Below, piece by piece: positions 44,542-53,749 of a stretch of DNA of 64,000 bases. The first letter of the stretch is position 1; every line of letters begins with the position of its first letter. Where the stretch lies: positions 101,001 to 165,000 of the forward strand of contig CANIPU010000001.1 in NCBI GenBank assembly GCA_947469485.1, given 5' to 3'. The notes below the pieces were generated by a model. The model was not told where the DNA came from, ran no database searches, and worked only from the letters and a program-made list of their open reading frames with translations. The translations under genes were made by a program, and so were the position numbers. Source of the stretch: Chitinophagaceae bacterium. GTDB lineage: Bacteria > Bacteroidota > Bacteroidia > Chitinophagales > UBA10324.

Positions 44542-46452
44542 TTATTTTACAATAACAGTATTTGTTTCAGCAGCCAATTGTTTTCTTAAATCATTCAACG
44601 ATTTCCGAACCTGCAAGTGCTTCATTAACTCCTCTTCATTGCCTGACTTTTCTGCTTCCTTCATTTCCTTTGAGTTGGCTGCAATCATTCGGTCTATTAT
44701 ACGAAGGTTATAACGGCGCAAAGCACTGCTTGCATCTTTTTTATAATTGTTCTCTTTATCAGTAATAAATATCTCATGCATCTTTTCCCAATTTTCACTT
44801 AACTCATAATTCTGATGCCGAAGATTTATAACTGCCTGCTTTACCTGTTCATTTTTATGTTCCATAAAAAAATTTTCTGCAGGAAAAACATTTTCTGTAT
44901 TCAGGTGATTCACAATTTCATTTAACAACATTCTGTAAGTCGGATGTTCAAACGGATGATCTGAAATACTGCTGATAATATGGCTTGCAATGGATTGATC
45001 GTCGCTGAATTTCTTATTACCTGATTCTAATAAAATTCTCATCAGATCGCGTTCAGCCGTAAAATCTTCGCGTGAAAAATGCATTTGTTCCTCGGCTGCT
45101 TCGCTTAACATTTTCTGCTCAGGCAATGAAACTTTAGCATCTTTTCCAAAAGCTTTCCTACGCAACTTATTTACCTCTGCAATCAATATTGCTTCATCAA
45201 CCAACATAGTTGTTGAACATTCACGCAAAAGCAATTGTCGTTTTATAGGGTCGCTTACATGAGCTAGAGTTCCAACTATTTCTCTTATTGCTTCCGCTTT
45301 TCTGATTGGGTCATTGCTTGTTTCCTTATTTAACAAATCAGCCTGAAACAAAACAACATTGGTTGCATGTTTTTGCACAAATTCCCTAAAAGGAGTGGTT
45401 CCGTGTTTTTGCACAAATGAATCCGGATCTTCGCCTTCCGGTAATAAAACAAGACGAACATTTAAATCTTCATCCAATAAGATATTCATTCCTCGCAATG
45501 CCGCTTTCATTCCGGCGGAATCTCCATCATATAAAATTGTAATATTCGGAGTAAACCGTTTCATCAGCCTCGCCTGTTCAATAGTAAGTGAGGTGCCACT
45601 CGAAGCAACTACATTTTCAATTCCTGCCTGATGCATCGAAATCACATCAGTATATCCTTCTACTAAAAAACATTCTTCGTGCTGTCGAATTGAATTTCGC
45701 GCCTGAAACAAACCAAAAAGTGTCCGGCTCTTATCATAAATAGAAGTCTGAGGTGAATTTATATACTTTGGCGAATTCTCTTCTTTCTTTAAATATCTGC
45801 CGGCAAAAGCAATAACTTTTCCTGAAAGATTATGAATAGGAAAAATCACACGCCCCCTGAAAAAGTCAATAAAATTTTCTTTGCGCTCTGAAATCAAACC
45901 GACTTCCTGTAAAAGTTTTTCGCTATATCCTTTTTCCTTCGCTGTTTTATAAAATGCATCCCATGAATTAATCGCATATCCAAGCTGAAATTTTTCAATC
46001 AGGTTATCTCTGTAACCGCGTTCATGGAAATACGAAAGGCCGACACTTCTTCCCTCGTCATTTTCAAAAAGCAGCTTTGAATAATATTGTTGAGCAAAAC
46101 CAGTAACAACATATAACCCTTCCTCCATTTGCTTCCTAGAAATAGATTCGGGGTCTTCGATTGTTTCTTCAATTCTAATATTATACCGGCGAGCTAAAAA
46201 TTCAAGCGCTTCGGGATACGAAAGTTGTTCATGCTCCTTTAAAAACGAAATGGCATCACCCGCTTTTCCGCAACCAAAACATTTATAAATATTTTTTGCC
46301 GGCGAAACATTAAAAGAAGGCGTTCGCTCATTGTGAAACGGACATAACCCGATAAAATTCTGTCCGCGTTTTTTCAGAGTTACAAAATCACCAACCACAT
46401 CTTCCACGCGTGTGACATCCATTATTTCCCGTATGGTTCTATCGCTGATCAT
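44542..46452 (-). CDS. dnaG: DNA primase
   Basis: A 636-residue primase: CHC2 zinc finger (CPFHNERTPSF...YKCFGCGKAGD, about 38-66), N-terminal catalytic domain with a TOPRIM fold (FLVEGYTDVISMHQAGIENVVASSGTSLT, and LYDGDSAGMKAA), and a C-terminal helicase-binding region (about 450-636) with low similarity to well-known models, as is usual. It makes RNA primers at the replication fork. Length is normal. Confidence 0.95.
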   Translation of the reverse strand: MISDRTIREIMDVTRVEDVVGDFVTLKKRGQNFIGLCPFHNERTPSFNVSPAKNIYKCFGCGKAGDAISFLKEHEQLSYPEALEFLARRYNIRIEETIEDPESISRKQMEEGLYVVTGFAQQYYSKLLFENDEGRSVGLSYFHERGYRDNLIEKFQLGYAINSWDAFYKTAKEKGYSEKLLQEVGLISERKENFIDFFRGRVIFPIHNLSGKVIAFAGRYLKKEENSPKYINSPQTSIYDKSRTLFGLFQARNSIRQHEECFLVEGYTDVISMHQAGIENVVASSGTSLTIEQARLMKRFTPNITILYDGDSAGMKAALRGMNILLDEDLNVRLVLLPEGEDPDSFVQKHGTTPFREFVQKHATNVVLFQADLLNKETSNDPIRKAEAIREIVGTLAHVSDPIKRQLLLRECSTTMLVDEAILIAEVNKLRRKAFGKDAKVSLPEQKMLSEAAEEQMHFSREDFTAERDLMRILLESGNKKFSDDQSIASHIISSISDHPFEHPTYRMLLNEIVNHLNTENVFPAENFFMEHKNEQVKQAVINLRHQNYELSENWEKMHEIFITDKENNYKKDASSALRRYNLRIIDRMIAANSKEMKEAEKSGNEEELMKHLQVRKSLNDLRKQLAAETNTVIVK

Positions 46453-46569
46453 TTTTTAGGGAAGGCAAATTAAATCGATTGATCCATATGAATAGGAATA
46501 TTTTTAAAAAATCCAATCCCCGCTTCAAAAAAAGGAAAAAAACAGTTGTTAAATGTTTTGGCATACAAC

Positions 46570-46584
46570 TTGGCTTTAAGCCAA
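46570..46584. repeat. Short inverted repeat upstream of DUF4476 gene
   Basis: TTGGCTT and AAGCCAA flank one base; the repeat lies about 31 bases before the ATG at 46616. It could be an operator or simply part of the leader; I cannot tell. Confidence 0.3.
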
Positions 46585-46615
46585 TCAGATTTCTAAACTT
46601 TTAAAACTAATTGTT

Positions 46616-47368
46616 ATGAAAAAGAAAATTTTACAAATCGTTTTGCTGGTTGCGATTAGCCTTAATGTAAAAGCGGATCACTACACTTCAACAATAAATA
46701 TCTGCAACCACGACAATGACTTAATTAGTGTAATGATTGATGGAATTCAATATCCGAATGCTGTGAATGAATTTCATCTTTCAGGAATCACATCTGGTCG
46801 CCATCAGGTAAAAGTTTTCACACGCGAAAATTTCGGTTATAATTATTCAAAATTTGCCCATCTTGCCTACAGTGGTTTCGTAAATCTCAAACCCGGTGAA
46901 GAAATTTTTGCGGTGATTGATCCTTACAATCAATTGCGAATAAAAAGAGTGGTGACCGCAATGCCTGCGCCTGTTTCTGTTATAAAGCCCATACGAAGTT
47001 ATAATACTTCGTACAATACAAACAACTTCAACAAGGGAAATTATCATCGGGAAAATTGCAATAATCAATATAGTTACGGGCCAAATGCAATGGATGAATC
47101 TTCCTACTTCACATTAAAACAATGCATAGCCGATAAATGGTTCGATAGTTCAAAATCAGAAGTGGCACATATGGCAATGCGCGATAATTACTTCACCACT
47201 CAACAGATTGTCGGAATCATGAACCTTTTCGATTTCGAATCAACAAAATTAGAATTTGCAAAAATGGCTTACAGTCATGTGCTTGACCAGCAGAATTACT
47301 GGATGGTGAATGATGCGTTCAGTTTCAGTTCTAGTATCAGCAATTTACAAGAGTTTATTGGTTATTAA
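46616..47368 (+). CDS. DUF4476 secreted protein
   Basis: A 250-residue protein with a signal peptide (ending VKA) and a C-terminal DUF4476 domain (about 155-248) with repeated helical segments (SSYFTLKQCIADKWFDSSK, NYFTTQQIVGIMNLFDFESTK). The middle (about 25-110) has beta strands resembling a small sandwich, and an Asn/Tyr-rich linker (about 120-150). The function is unknown. It is followed by a clear terminator. Confidence 0.8.
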   Translation: MKKKILQIVLLVAISLNVKADHYTSTINICNHDNDLISVMIDGIQYPNAVNEFHLSGITSGRHQVKVFTRENFGYNYSKFAHLAYSGFVNLKPGEEIFAVIDPYNQLRIKRVVTAMPAPVSVIKPIRSYNTSYNTNNFNKGNYHRENCNNQYSYGPNAMDESSYFTLKQCIADKWFDSSKSEVAHMAMRDNYFTTQQIVGIMNLFDFESTKLEFAKMAYSHVLDQQNYWMVNDAFSFSSSISNLQEFIGY

Positions 47369-47388
47369 TTGGTTCATTATTGGGTTGA

Positions 47389-47420
47389 AAGGGCTGTTCT
47401 ATGAGGGTGGAACAGCCCTT
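47389..47420 (+). terminator. Rho-independent terminator after DUF4476 gene
   Basis: An 11-bp stem (47389-47399 with 47410-47420), GC-rich core GGGCTGTTC, followed by ATTTTTT on the plus strand. Confidence 0.9.
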
Positions 47421-47469
47421 ATTTTTTAGTGAAGAGTGAATGGTGAAAAAAAAACGCGCCAACAGTTTT

Positions 47470-47500
47470 TTTGACCTCCTGACCAACAACACTACATTTG
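47470..47500 (+). promoter_or_regulatory. Near-consensus Bacteroidota promoter (TTTG-N19-TAnnTTTG)
   Basis: TTTG at 47470-47473, a 19-base spacer, and TACATTTG at 47493-47500, the known -33/-7 arrangement. The start codon of the next gene is at 47505, so a transcript from here would be nearly leaderless. Confidence 0.65.
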
Positions 47501-47504
47501 TTTT

Positions 47505-47861
47505 ATGAAATTCCTTTTCGTTTCGCTGCTGTTGATTTTTTGCGCTTGTAAAACCACAAAAAAAAATTCGTCAGCTGAATTGCCGGTTTTTATAAAAGAT
47601 AAGATTTCACAATTTCAACAATCTGCTGTTTCAAATCCCCCACGAAGTATTTATTCATTTAAATACAATGGGAAAACAACATACTTCATTTCAGCGCCTT
47701 GTTGTGATATTCCAAGTCAATTATTTGACGAAACTGGAGTTTTAATATGTCAACCAGATGGTGGCATAACTGGAAATGGCGATGGCAGGTGTTCCGATTT
47801 TTTTCAGACCCGAACAGATGAAAAATTAGCCTGGAAGGATTCGAGAATTACCCTGAAATAA
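47505..47861 (+). CDS. Small lipoprotein with DUF6970-like end
   Basis: A 118-residue protein with a lipobox LIFCAC (Cys15). The end APCCDIPSQLFDETGVLICQPDGGITGNGDGRCSDF has several cysteines and looks like the DUF6970 family of small Bacteroidota lipoproteins. The function is unknown. Confidence 0.7.
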   Translation: MKFLFVSLLLIFCACKTTKKNSSAELPVFIKDKISQFQQSAVSNPPRSIYSFKYNGKTTYFISAPCCDIPSQLFDETGVLICQPDGGITGNGDGRCSDFFQTRTDEKLAWKDSRITLK

Positions 47862-47967
47862 TTCTGGTGGAATTTTTTTTCAAAGATTTTTGTTCAGGTT
47901 AGCATTCAATTTTGAGTTCTGTTCAGTCAGTTTAAATTTACCCTCTACAAAACAACAAATCACAATC

Positions 47968-49146
47968 ATGCAGGAAGTTTATATCATGTCAATAGCGAGA
48001 ACACCAATCGGAAGCATAGGCGGTGTGCTCGCGTCAATCTCCGCACCTAAACTTGGTGCTGCAGTTATTAAAGCGGCCATAGAGCGTGCGAAAATTTCTC
48101 CTGATCAGGTTCAGGAAGTTTATATGGGCAATGTAATTAGTGCAAACATCGGACAAGCACCGGCACAGCAGGCTAGTATAGCTGCGGGTATTCCAACCTC
48201 TGTTCCTTGTACAACTGTAAATAAGGTTTGTGCATCAGGAATGAAAGCCATTATGCTTGGTGCCGAATCAATAATGCTTGGTATTAATGATATAGTGGTA
48301 GCAGGTGGAATGGAAAGCATGAGCAATGTTCCCTATTATTTAGATAAAGCAAGAAATGGTTATCGCCTAGGTCACGGATCAATAACAGATGGAATTATTC
48401 GTGACGGTTTGTGGGATCCGTATTCTGATTTCCATATGGGGAATGCAGCTGAGGTTTGTGCTAAAGAATATAATATTACAAGAGAAGACCAGGATAATTA
48501 CGCAATTGAATCTTATAAACGCGCCGCTGCTGCATACGAATCAAAATCATTTGCTGATGAAATTATTCCGGTGGAAGTGATGAGTGGAAAAGAAAAAATA
48601 ATGATTAGTGAAGATGAAGAATATAAAAAAGTGAAGTTCGATAAACTCACAACTCTTCGTTCTGCATTTCAGAAAGACGGAACCATTACCGCAGCCAATG
48701 CAAGTAAGCTGAATGATGGTGCTGCCGCAATTATTTTAATGAGTGCATCAAAAGCTAAAGAACTTGGCCTGAAACCGCTTGCTAAAATTACCGGTTTCGC
48801 TGACGCATCTCAAGATCCGACCTGGTTCACAACGACTCCTGCACTTGCTATTCCGAAAGCTTTGAAGATGGCAGGAAAAGATATTGCCAGTGTTGACTTC
48901 GCTGAAATAAACGAAGCATTTTCTGTAGTTTCAATCATCAACAATCGTTTATTAAATCTAAATCCTGAAAAGGTAAACATTCACGGCGGTGGAGTTTCTC
49001 TTGGTCATCCGATTGGTTCTTCAGGTGCCCGAATCACAGTTACACTTGCAAATATTCTGAAAAATAAAAATGCAAAAATCGGTGTAGCCGGAATTTGCAA
49101 TGGTGGAGGAGGTGCATCTGCAATAGTGATAGAGAATGTGAATTAG
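47968..49146 (+). CDS. Acetyl-CoA C-acyltransferase (thiolase)
   Basis: About 392 residues from ATG 47968, preferred because MQEVYIMSIARTPIG begins the thiolase fold; the upstream ORF part lacks support. NKVCASGMKA carries the active-site Cys (about 89), GGMESMSNVPY follows, EINEAFSVV holds a conserved Asn/Glu region, and GGGVSLGHPIGSSGAR plus GICNGGGGASAIV are the C-terminal signatures with the catalytic His and Cys. It either condenses acetyl-CoA or cleaves 3-ketoacyl-CoA. No beta-oxidation genes lie beside it. Confidence 0.92.
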   Translation: MQEVYIMSIARTPIGSIGGVLASISAPKLGAAVIKAAIERAKISPDQVQEVYMGNVISANIGQAPAQQASIAAGIPTSVPCTTVNKVCASGMKAIMLGAESIMLGINDIVVAGGMESMSNVPYYLDKARNGYRLGHGSITDGIIRDGLWDPYSDFHMGNAAEVCAKEYNITREDQDNYAIESYKRAAAAYESKSFADEIIPVEVMSGKEKIMISEDEEYKKVKFDKLTTLRSAFQKDGTITAANASKLNDGAAAIILMSASKAKELGLKPLAKITGFADASQDPTWFTTTPALAIPKALKMAGKDIASVDFAEINEAFSVVSIINNRLLNLNPEKVNIHGGGVSLGHPIGSSGARITVTLANILKNKNAKIGVAGICNGGGGASAIVIENVN

Positions 49147-49318
49147 AAGAAAGTGGTTAAAAACTTATAAGCCATTATCAAATTCAAGGATGTTTTTTTT
49201 ACAGAAATTTTTCCAGCTGTTAATATCCTGAAAAAAGATTCTTCTCTTTTGAAAATACTTTTGAAAAAATTGCGAAAGCAATTTCAACCGCTTGTTTTCG
49301 TTAATAGATTTTCATCTG

Positions 49319-50227
49319 ATGAAAAAACTTGTTATTTTATCGTTCCTGTTTCTGTTGCTGATTTTTTCATTCGGTAAAATATCGATTGCAGGAATCGCTC
49401 CCGAAGATTTGCAAACAATCCGCACATATGAGGATTCGCTTTCAATTTTAGCTGACTCAATTGTAAATGGATCAGAACAAGGAGTCAGGCAATTAGCTTG
49501 TTATGAATTTATTCCAATGCTTATTAAAGCATTAAAAGTTAAAAATTCATTTGAATATCCATTCGATAGCCTGAGGCAAATTAATATTATGTATTCTGAC
49601 GATAAAAAATTCAGAATATTCAACTGGAATTTACTTAAAACCACAGGTGTCTATCGATACTATGGAGCAATTCAAAAAAAATCATCTGATTTAAAAATCT
49701 GGCCTTTATATGATTATTCCGATTACATAAAAAACCCTAAAGATACTGTCACTTCAAATGAAAGATGGTTTGGAATGCTATACTATCAGATTATTCAGGA
49801 AGGAAAACACTATTTATTATTTGGATGGGATGGAAATACATTGCTTAGTAATAAAAAAATTATTGATGTGTTGAGTTTCGACAAAAAGGGCAATCCAGTT
49901 TTCGGGGCAAAAATTTTTAATATTGGCACAATTGAATCCCCAAAGTTTGCATCTCGATTTATAATTGAATACAAAGAAATAGCTCAGGTTAGTATGCGAT
50001 ATGACAATGATATGCAAATGATAATTTACGATCATCTTATTCCAATTGATCCGAAAGCCGAAGGCATGTATGAATTTTATGTTCCGGATGGAAGTTATGA
50101 GTCTTTTGAATTGAAAAAGAAAAAATGGATTCATAACACATCTGTTTTCAATTCTACGCAAGACCAGCCTCCTTTTCCGGAGCCAATTGATTTTGAAAAG
50201 AAGAACAAAAAGAATAATAATCAATAA
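49319..50227 (+). CDS. Conserved secreted protein, function unknown
   Basis: About 302 residues from ATG 49319 (signal peptide MKKLVILSFLFLLLIFSFG); the TTG at 49292 is less likely. I recognise no domain. The protein is rich in aromatic and charged residues, has the phrases DDKKFRIFNWNLLKTTGVYRY and YYQIIQEGKHYLLFGWDG, and a basic C-terminus. Its neighbours (thiolase and aminopeptidase) do not suggest a role. Confidence 0.6.
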   Translation: MKKLVILSFLFLLLIFSFGKISIAGIAPEDLQTIRTYEDSLSILADSIVNGSEQGVRQLACYEFIPMLIKALKVKNSFEYPFDSLRQINIMYSDDKKFRIFNWNLLKTTGVYRYYGAIQKKSSDLKIWPLYDYSDYIKNPKDTVTSNERWFGMLYYQIIQEGKHYLLFGWDGNTLLSNKKIIDVLSFDKKGNPVFGAKIFNIGTIESPKFASRFIIEYKEIAQVSMRYDNDMQMIIYDHLIPIDPKAEGMYEFYVPDGSYESFELKKKKWIHNTSVFNSTQDQPPFPEPIDFEKKNKKNNNQ

Positions 50228-50347
50228 GCCGATTTAATCAACTTCTATAACCAATTTGACATATTTTGAAGTAATGCGGTTCATATCTACTTCTGGCTGA
50301 ACATCTCCGAATTACTTTTACTTTTGCCGACCTAACATTTTTATCTG

Positions 50348-51796
50348 ATGAAAATCATTGCTGTTCCTCAAGCCGCTAAAACTGATGCGATCGTTTTTCT
50401 CGCAACAAAAAAAACAGATTGGAAAAAACTGAAAGTCATTCACCGCAATGACATCAACATCATTACTTCAAATCTGAAAAATGAGATTAATAATTTCATT
50501 TTGCAAGGTGGAAATGTACCGGTGATAATTGCAGTTATTGATGACAAAAAAGAAATCAATAAAACCAACGAAGCCATTCGCAAAACAGGAAATACTGTTT
50601 GTGGAATTGCTAATCGTTATAAATTAAAAACTGTAACAATTTCCAACGAAAGCGGAATTGCAGGAGCACACTTCCCGTTTACTGAAGGTTTAGCAATGAG
50701 CAACTATCAATTCATCAAATATCGAAAGGATGAAAAGAAAACTGCTAATTCCCTTTGTGAAATAAAACTATTAGTTAAAGACACTTCGAAAACCGAAGCC
50801 AATAAACTCCAAACTATTATTGATGCTATATACATGGTTCGCGATTTAGTAAACGAACCTGTGAATCATTTGAATGCAACTCAATTGGCCGAGTCAATAA
50901 AAGCAGCAGGTGTAAACGCAGGATATACCACCACTATTTTCAACAAAAAGAAAATTGAGGAACTGAAAATGGGCGGACTGCTTTCTGTAAATCAGGGAAG
51001 CATTGACCCTCCTACTTTCAGCATCATGGAATATAAACCTGCTAATGCCATGAACAAGCAACCAATTGTATTGGTAGGCAAAGGAGTTGTGTATGATACA
51101 GGAGGCTTATCACTGAAGCCAACTGCAAACAGCATGGATTACATGAAGTGCGATATGGGCGGTGCAGCAACAATCACAGGTGCATTATATATAGCAGCGA
51201 AAACAGGTTTGCCTTTACACATCATCGGATTAGTTCCGTCAACTGATAATCGTTTGAATGGAAATGCATTTGCACCAGGCGACATCATTAACATGTATGA
51301 TGGCAGCACTGTTGAAATGTTGAACTCTGATGCTGAAGGAAGAATGATTTTGGCCGATGCACTTGCATGGGCTAAACAATATAAACCCCAATTGGTGATT
51401 GATGTGGCAACACTCACAGGTGCAGCTCACCGCGCTCTTGGCGACCACGCCATTGCATACATGGGAACCGCTGATGCTGCAAATAAAAATTTATTAGAAG
51501 AAAGTGGTTTCGAAACTTACGAGCGCTTGGTTGGGTTCCCCCTCTGGGATGAATACGGTGATATGTTGAAGAGTGATATTGCCGATATGAAAAATGTTGG
51601 CGGGGCACTAGCAGGTCACATTACTGCCGGAAAATTTTTAGAAAAATTTACTGATTACCCATGGTTGCATTTGGATATTGCAGGTATTGCTTTCTACCAA
51701 ACCAATCAGGGATATAAAGGGAAACATGCATCGGCTTTCGGTGTGCGTTTATTATTTCGCTTCTTAGAAAAACTTGCTGCACAAAACAATGGCTGA
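50348..51796 (+). CDS. pepA: Leucyl aminopeptidase (M17)
   Basis: A 482-residue enzyme. The C-terminal catalytic half is clear: VLVGKGVVYDTGGLSLKP (metal and Lys site), MKCDMGGAATI, and NSDAEGRMILADALAWA (Asp, Glu, Arg ligands). N-terminal domain is variable, as usual. It cleaves N-terminal residues from peptides in the cytoplasm. It overlaps pdxA by 8 bases, so the two are probably translationally coupled. Confidence 0.95.
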   Translation: MKIIAVPQAAKTDAIVFLATKKTDWKKLKVIHRNDINIITSNLKNEINNFILQGGNVPVIIAVIDDKKEINKTNEAIRKTGNTVCGIANRYKLKTVTISNESGIAGAHFPFTEGLAMSNYQFIKYRKDEKKTANSLCEIKLLVKDTSKTEANKLQTIIDAIYMVRDLVNEPVNHLNATQLAESIKAAGVNAGYTTTIFNKKKIEELKMGGLLSVNQGSIDPPTFSIMEYKPANAMNKQPIVLVGKGVVYDTGGLSLKPTANSMDYMKCDMGGAATITGALYIAAKTGLPLHIIGLVPSTDNRLNGNAFAPGDIINMYDGSTVEMLNSDAEGRMILADALAWAKQYKPQLVIDVATLTGAAHRALGDHAIAYMGTADAANKNLLEESGFETYERLVGFPLWDEYGDMLKSDIADMKNVGGALAGHITAGKFLEKFTDYPWLHLDIAGIAFYQTNQGYKGKHASAFGVRLLFRFLEKLAAQNNG

Positions 51797-52844
51797 ACAT
51801 AAACCGATTATCGGAATTACAAATGGAGATATAAATGGTGTTGGGTTGGAAATAATTCTGAAAACACTTAGTGATAACAGAATTATGGAATTGTGCACTC
51901 CGTTAATATATAGTTCAACTAAAGTTGTTTCTTTTCATCGAAAGGCTATTAATCTGGCCAACCTTAATTATGCCCAATGCACTTCAGTTGAAAATTTGCA
52001 ACCCAACACTATCAATATTATAAATTGCTGGGAAGAAGATGCTGCTGTTCAGTTTGGAATCGATAATGCCATTGGAGGGAAATATGCATTTAAAAGTTTG
52101 AATGCCTGCACATTTGATTGGGTGGAAGGAAAAATACAGGGAATGGTAACTGCACCAATTAATAAACACAACATGCCTGTTGACGAATTTAAATATAAAG
52201 GTCATACAGAATATCTGGCGAGCAAAACCGATGGTGACCCAATGATGATCATGTGCAGTGATGAATTAAAAGTTGGATTAGTAAGTGGACATGTTCCTGT
52301 AATTGAAATTGCAGACAAGGTGAAGAAAGAAATGATTCTGAAAAAACTGCAACTGCTTAAAGCGTCATTGCAAAAAGATTTCGGAATTGATAAACCAAAA
52401 ATTGCAGTACTCGGTTTGAATCCGCACAATGGCGACAATGGATTAATCGGCAATGACGAAAACACCGAAGTGATTCCTGCTATAAATGAAGCAAAATCAA
52501 AAAACATTTTATGCTTCGGTCCTTTCAGTGCCGATGGGTTTTTCGGTGGCCATCAATATAAAAAATATGATGCCGTTCTCGCAATGTATCATGATCAAGG
52601 TCTGATTCCATTTAAAACTATAAGCTTTGATACTGGTGTGAATTTTACTGCCGGCCTTCCATTCATTCGCACTTCACCCGACCATGGACCTGCTTTTGAT
52701 TTGGCCGGAAGAAATCTGGCGAGTGAAGATTCGTTCCGAAGTGCACTCTTTATGTGCATTGATATTTATCGTCAACGAAAAGGATATACTGAAATGCATG
52801 CGAATCCAATAAAGCATAAGGAATTAGAAAGAGAAAGGGGATAA
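51789..52844 (+). CDS. pdxA: 4-hydroxythreonine-4-phosphate dehydrogenase
   Basis: About 351 residues from ATG 51789 (MAEHKPIIGITNGDINGVG), which is better than the earlier TTG. The PdxA landmarks are GHTEYLASKTDGDPMMIM, LGLNPHNGDNGLIG, YDAVLAMYHDQGLIPFK and RTSPDHGPAFDLAG, giving the metal-binding histidines. It acts in vitamin B6 synthesis. It starts inside pepA and lies upstream of the yceD-rpmF run. Confidence 0.95.
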   Translation: MAEHKPIIGITNGDINGVGLEIILKTLSDNRIMELCTPLIYSSTKVVSFHRKAINLANLNYAQCTSVENLQPNTINIINCWEEDAAVQFGIDNAIGGKYAFKSLNACTFDWVEGKIQGMVTAPINKHNMPVDEFKYKGHTEYLASKTDGDPMMIMCSDELKVGLVSGHVPVIEIADKVKKEMILKKLQLLKASLQKDFGIDKPKIAVLGLNPHNGDNGLIGNDENTEVIPAINEAKSKNILCFGPFSADGFFGGHQYKKYDAVLAMYHDQGLIPFKTISFDTGVNFTAGLPFIRTSPDHGPAFDLAGRNLASEDSFRSALFMCIDIYRQRKGYTEMHANPIKHKELERERG

Positions 52845-52956
52845 TTGTTATAGTTTTTTAAAAAACTGTGAAAATCGAGTGAATTATCTGGTTAATTTCA
52901 GAATAATCTCTTTTTAACCAATCTTTTATTTCGTTTTTATATTTCATTCATTTCTT

Positions 52957-52964
52957 TACATTTG
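52957..52964 (+). promoter_or_regulatory. Putative -7 box before the yceD-rpmF run
   Basis: TACATTTG (TAnnTTTG) 23 bases before the GTG at 52988; TTTT sits at the expected -33 place. Confidence 0.5.
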
Positions 52965-52987
52965 TACCCCCTTAGAAAAACCTGCCT

Positions 52988-53524
52988 GTGAACCCGTTTC
53001 GTGAGTTTGATATTGCGTTTGTTGGATTAAAGTCGGGGAAGCACAGGTTTCACTATGACATTGATAATAAGTTTTTTGAGCTCTTTGAACACTCACCAGT
53101 AAGCCGCGCTAAGGTTAGCGTTGATTTAGAATTTGATAAAAAGAATTCATTCTTTTTACTAAATTTTCAAATTTCCGGGACCATTCATGTCGCGTGTGAT
53201 AGATGTGCAGATGAAATTGATTTTCCTATTGATGCGGATTACCCATTAGTAGTAAAATTTGATGAACATCGAGAAGAAATAAATGATGATAGCTATGCAG
53301 ATGTTGTTTACATTAAACAACACGATGCTATTTTCAATGTAGGGCAGCTCATTTATGAATTTATCATTTTGAGTGTGCCTTTAGGAAGAATCACTTGCGA
53401 AAGTGTTCCATCTAAAGGAAAGTGTAACAAGGAAACTTTGAAATTGTTAAATCATCTTAGTCCTGAGTCAGATCACACCCCTGATCCAAGATGGGATTCA
53501 TTAAAAAAAATTAAAAACAAGTAA
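52988..53524 (+). CDS. YceD/DUF177 family protein
   Basis: A 178-residue protein with GTG start. The CxxC pair in HVACDRCADEIDFPID (about 76) and a later ITCESVPSKGKC are typical of YceD/DUF177, implicated in 23S rRNA accumulation. It is directly followed by rpmF, as in most bacteria. Confidence 0.9.
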   Translation: MNPFREFDIAFVGLKSGKHRFHYDIDNKFFELFEHSPVSRAKVSVDLEFDKKNSFFLLNFQISGTIHVACDRCADEIDFPIDADYPLVVKFDEHREEINDDSYADVVYIKQHDAIFNVGQLIYEFIILSVPLGRITCESVPSKGKCNKETLKLLNHLSPESDHTPDPRWDSLKKIKNK

Positions 53525-53526
53525 AC

Positions 53527-53718
53527 ATGCCAAATCCAAAACGACGACACTCAAGAACCCGCCGCGACAAAAGAAGAGGTCACGATAAAGCAGTTGAACC
53601 TACAGTTTCAATTGACCAGACTACTGGTATGCCTCATCTTCGCCATCGTGCTCACTGGAATGAAGACAAGCTTTACTATAAAGGCAATGTCATTCTTGAT
53701 AAATCTGCAGCATCTTAA
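53527..53718 (+). CDS. rpmF: 50S ribosomal protein L32
   Basis: A 63-residue basic protein starting MPNPKRRHSRTRRDKRRGH with the later HLRHRAHW segment. It is the cysteine-free form (no zinc ribbon). It is 2 bases from the preceding gene and part of the yceD-rpmF-plsX unit. Confidence 0.97.
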   Translation: MPNPKRRHSRTRRDKRRGHDKAVEPTVSIDQTTGMPHLRHRAHWNEDKLYYKGNVILDKSAAS

Positions 53719-53749
53719 CTTTAACTAAAGCATCTCCGTCTAAGACACC

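Noticed and set aside
45359..45631. Plus-strand ORF of 90 codons inside dnaG
   Set aside because: It lies opposite conserved primase sequence and has no ribosome-binding site or family match; a shadow ORF.
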